Positions 3,723 to 6,028 of a DNA stretch of 6,028 nucleotides are shown here, piece after piece. The stretch is from contig JAQUQA010000026.1 of the NCBI GenBank assembly GCA_028716305.1, positions 1-6,028 on the forward strand, given 5' to 3'. The notes beneath the pieces were generated by a model. That model searched no databases. It was not told where the DNA came from and saw only the letters and a list, made by a program, of their open reading frames with translations. Numbering within the stretch: position 1 is the stretch's first letter; each line of letters begins with the position of its first letter. The position numbers were made by a program, and so were the translations under genes. This DNA comes from Candidatus Omnitrophota bacterium. Its GTDB lineage: Bacteria; Omnitrophota; Gorgyraeia; Gygaellales; Profunditerraquicolaceae.

Positions 3723-6028
3723 GGTAAGTTACCGATCAGCTCCTTAAGCTTCTCGAAAGCAGCGGCCAACCCCTCCGGCCGGCTCCCGCCTGCCTGGGCA
3801 AAATCCTTCCTGCCGCCCCCGTTGCCGCCGATACCCTTGGCCACTTCGTTGATCAACGCGGAGGCATCCACCCCTTTAGCGCAGAGGTCCGCGGTTACCC
3901 CCATAACCAGAATCGGCCTTCCCGAGACAATGCTCCCCAGGGCGATCACCGCATTATCTGTCTTTTCTTTCAATAAATCCACTGTTTTCCTTAAAATGTT
4001 CATCTCTGATTCCGGCATGATCCGGGTGATCAGGAGCACGCCCCTGATTTTCTGCGCCTCCTGGACCAGGTTGTCAAGTTCGCTTTTTGCCGCCTGTATT
4101 TTCTGGGCCCCCAGCTCCTTTTCAAGTTCTTTGGCCCGAGATAATTTCCTTTCCGCCTCCGCCGCTATTTTATCCGCCGGAACGTTTAAAACCGCAGAAA
4201 CTTCATCGATCAGGGATTCCTCAAGCTTGACGCGCCGGTAAGCGGGTTTGCCGGTGCATGCCTCGATCCTTCTGACGCCGCTGGCCACTGACCCCTCGTG
4301 AATGATCTTAAATAATCCGATCTGACCGGTATGATCAAGGTGCGTGCCTGCGCAAAACTCCCGGGAAAGCCCTTCCACCGAGACCACGCGGACCTTCTGG
4401 TCATACTTTTCCGCGAAGAAAGCCAGGGCCCCGGATTTTTTAGCTTCCTTTAACGGCATCACCCTGCTGGAAACCGGAAAATTACCGATCACATAATTAT
4501 AAACTTCCTCTTCGACCCGCTGTAGTTCTTCCTTGCTCAACTCCTTGAAATGGGTAAAATCAAAACGCATGCGTTGCGGCTCAACCAGCGAACCCTGCTG
4601 CTGCACGTGCGTTCCCAGGACTTTTCTTAAGGCCGCCTGTAAAAGATGCGTAGCGGTATGGTTCCTGGCAGTAGACAGCCTTGTTTCAACATCTATCTCG
4701 GCGCTCACCAAATCGGATTTTTTAAGAGAGCCCTGCTTAAGCACCCCGCTATGGATGATGATCTTATCTAATTTTTGCGTCCCGGTTACCTCAAAAAGAT
4801 TCTTGCCTTTAAAGATCTTTCCGGTGTCGCCAACCTGCCCTCCCGACTCCGGATAAAAAGGCGTCTGGTCCAGGATGACCTGCGCCTGCTGGGAAGGATT
4901 GAGCTTTTTTACTTCCTTGCCCTCCCGGAAAATCTTGAGGATCTTTGCCCTCGCCTGATAATCACGGTAACCTACAAACTTCGTCTGTTTTTCTTTAAGG
5001 GCGAAGTCGGTAAAACCAAAGACATCCCCTTTCATCGCGCTCCTGGACTTTGACCGCTCCTTCTGTTCTTTGAGGGCAAGATCAAAGGCCTCCCGGGAAA
5101 ATTTTATTTTGTGTTTCTGCAGCCACTCGCTGATCAGCTCCAAAGGTATCCCATAGGTATCATAAAGCATAAAGGCGGTCCTGCCTGCCTCGAGCGGATC
5201 GGCCCTTAATTCGGAATCCTTAAACTTCTCGGCAAGCAGGTTATCGGCGGTGGCAAGCGTGGCAAGGAAATTCTTTTCCTCCGCCAGGACAATTGCCGCG
5301 ATCTCTTCCTTGCGCTTATTCAAAAGCGGATAAGGATCCCTCATTATTTCACAAACCAGCGCAACCAGCTTATAAAGATACGGGGTCTTGGCCCCCAGGG
5401 CCCCGAGAAGTATCAGGCTCTTACGGATCAATTTTCTTACGACATATCCCCGTTCTTCATTAGACGGCAGCACTCCGTCGTAAATGGCGAAAACAACCGC
5501 CCGGATGTGGTCGGAAATAGCGAATAAATTCTCTTCTCGTGGGGAACCTTTTGCCTGCCTGGTGATTTCTTTGACCAGCGGCTGAAAAAGTTCGGTCTCG
5601 AAATTATTTCTTGCCCCCTGCATCAGGGCCACCAGCCGTTCCAGCCCCATGCCTGTATCAATGTTCTTCTTCGGCAACGGCTCCAGCACTCCCCCTTCTT
5701 TACGGTTAAACTGGGTAAAAACCAGGTTCCAGATTTCGACAAATCTGCCGCAGCTGCAGGAAGGGTCACAAGCCCTGGTTTTGCACCCGGCCTGCGCTCC
5801 AAAATCATAAAATATCTCCGAACACGGGCCGCACGGCCCGTTAGGGCCTTTCTGTTTGGCCTCCGCCGGCCAGAAGTTATCCTTATCGCCTAATTTTACG
5901 ATCCTCTCTTGCGGGACCTTTATAATATCCTTCCAGATCCCGTAGGCCTCATCATCATCCCGGTAAACCGAGACCCAAAGTTTTTCCGGGGCGATCTTTA
6001 ACTCCTGAGTGAGAAATTCCCAGGCCCA
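3719..6028 (-). CDS. alaS: AlaS: alanyl-tRNA synthetase, partial (N-terminus outside window)
   Basis: Class II synthetase charging tRNA-Ala (EC 6.1.1.7). The frame is open from TGG at 6028 to TGA at 3719, giving 769 residues; against about 875 for the family, roughly the first 105, including motif 1, are missing. The GTG at 5689 is an internal valine codon, not a start. Partial-residue positions: LGDKDNFW (47-54), GPNGPCGPCSEIFYD (61-75), a four-Cys cluster (82, 87, 91, 93) before FVEIWNLVFTQFNR (96-109), DTGMGLERL (124-132, motif 3), and SDHIRAVVFAIYDGVLPSNEERGY (about 172-195). The editing domain has NHTATH (His457, His461) and EFCAGTH (Cys559, His563), the zinc-site residues that clear Ser/Gly mischarging; Ala replaces the usual first Gly of CGGTH. 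A charged, probably coiled-coil linker at about 620-665 precedes C-Ala with GGNGGGRKDFAQAGG (734-748). It is complete and ungapped to the stop, which overlaps hisD by four bases. Confidence 0.98.
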   Translation of the reverse strand, partial: WAWEFLTQELKIAPEKLWVSVYRDDDEAYGIWKDIIKVPQERIVKLGDKDNFWPAEAKQKGPNGPCGPCSEIFYDFGAQAGCKTRACDPSCSCGRFVEIWNLVFTQFNRKEGGVLEPLPKKNIDTGMGLERLVALMQGARNNFETELFQPLVKEITRQAKGSPREENLFAISDHIRAVVFAIYDGVLPSNEERGYVVRKLIRKSLILLGALGAKTPYLYKLVALVCEIMRDPYPLLNKRKEEIAAIVLAEEKNFLATLATADNLLAEKFKDSELRADPLEAGRTAFMLYDTYGIPLELISEWLQKHKIKFSREAFDLALKEQKERSKSRSAMKGDVFGFTDFALKEKQTKFVGYRDYQARAKILKIFREGKEVKKLNPSQQAQVILDQTPFYPESGGQVGDTGKIFKGKNLFEVTGTQKLDKIIIHSGVLKQGSLKKSDLVSAEIDVETRLSTARNHTATHLLQAALRKVLGTHVQQQGSLVEPQRMRFDFTHFKELSKEELQRVEEEVYNYVIGNFPVSSRVMPLKEAKKSGALAFFAEKYDQKVRVVSVEGLSREFCAGTHLDHTGQIGLFKIIHEGSVASGVRRIEACTGKPAYRRVKLEESLIDEVSAVLNVPADKIAAEAERKLSRAKELEKELGAQKIQAAKSELDNLVQEAQKIRGVLLITRIMPESEMNILRKTVDLLKEKTDNAVIALGSIVSGRPILVMGVTADLCAKGVDASALINEVAKGIGGNGGGRKDFAQAGGSRPEGLAAAFEKLKELIGNLP

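Noticed and set aside
4333..4353. CAGTH in place of CGGTH in the AlaRS editing site
   Set aside because: The metal-binding Cys and His are kept and Ala for Gly is a mild change; loss of editing is not supported.
5750..5785. Four-cysteine cluster in AlaRS, possible extra zinc site
   Set aside because: I recall similar Cys-rich stretches before the EIWN motif in AlaRS of several bacterial phyla, so it is probably a family variant rather than a novelty.
5623..5808. Small minus-strand open frame overlapping alaS in another frame
   Set aside because: The alaS frame continues through this region with conserved synthetase motifs up to the window edge, so this is an out-of-frame shadow.
5824..5841. 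Perfect 8+8 inverted repeat acgggccg-ca-cggcccgt
   Set aside because: It lies inside alaS and results from the codons for the conserved GPCGPC motif; no need to invoke a regulatory site.

Overview
All supported genes in this window lie on the minus strand and read right to left. In transcription order they are alaS (alanyl-tRNA synthetase, 5' end outside the window), hisD, hisB, hisH, hisA, and the start of a small lipoprotein gene that runs off the left edge. The window is therefore a compact histidine-biosynthesis cluster attached to the 3' end of alaS. I found no rRNA, tRNA, CRISPR array, transposase or phage gene. No gene-free stretch is longer than 168 bases.

Region by region: 6028-3719 encodes about 769 residues of AlaRS, from the end of the aminoacylation core to the C-terminal C-Ala domain. 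Its TGA overlaps the hisD ATG in an ATGA arrangement. After hisD come a 39-base gap and hisB with a good Shine-Dalgarno, then a 26-base gap and hisH. A 168-base spacer separates hisH from hisA; it holds a dense set of repeated and inverted short words and a small AT-rich palindrome. After hisA there is a 117-base spacer with two possible stem-loops, the second ending just before the Shine-Dalgarno of the lipoprotein gene.

The his genes cover three parts of the pathway: HisA (ProFAR isomerase), HisH (glutaminase half of imidazole-glycerol-phosphate synthase) and HisB (dehydratase), plus the last step, HisD. HisG, HisC, HisE/I, histidinol-phosphatase and HisF (the obligate partner of HisH) are not here and must be encoded elsewhere. 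HisB here is the monofunctional dehydratase, not the phosphatase fusion of enterobacteria.

Organism: a diderm bacterium, because of the lipobox-containing lipoprotein with Ala after the lipidated Cys. Coding is dense, GC looks moderate and the code is standard. The AlaRS wording (GPNGPCGPCSE, a Cys cluster before the EIWNLVF motif, GALAFFAEKY) and the interspersed-looking repeat words suggest an uncultivated lineage in the Planctomycetota/Omnitrophota neighbourhood. I lean to Omnitrophota, but this is a low-confidence inference from memory, not a search result.

This is mostly ordinary core metabolism. The points most worth a second look are the structured repeat block between hisH and hisA, and a HisB that lacks one of the normally invariant metal-ligand histidines.
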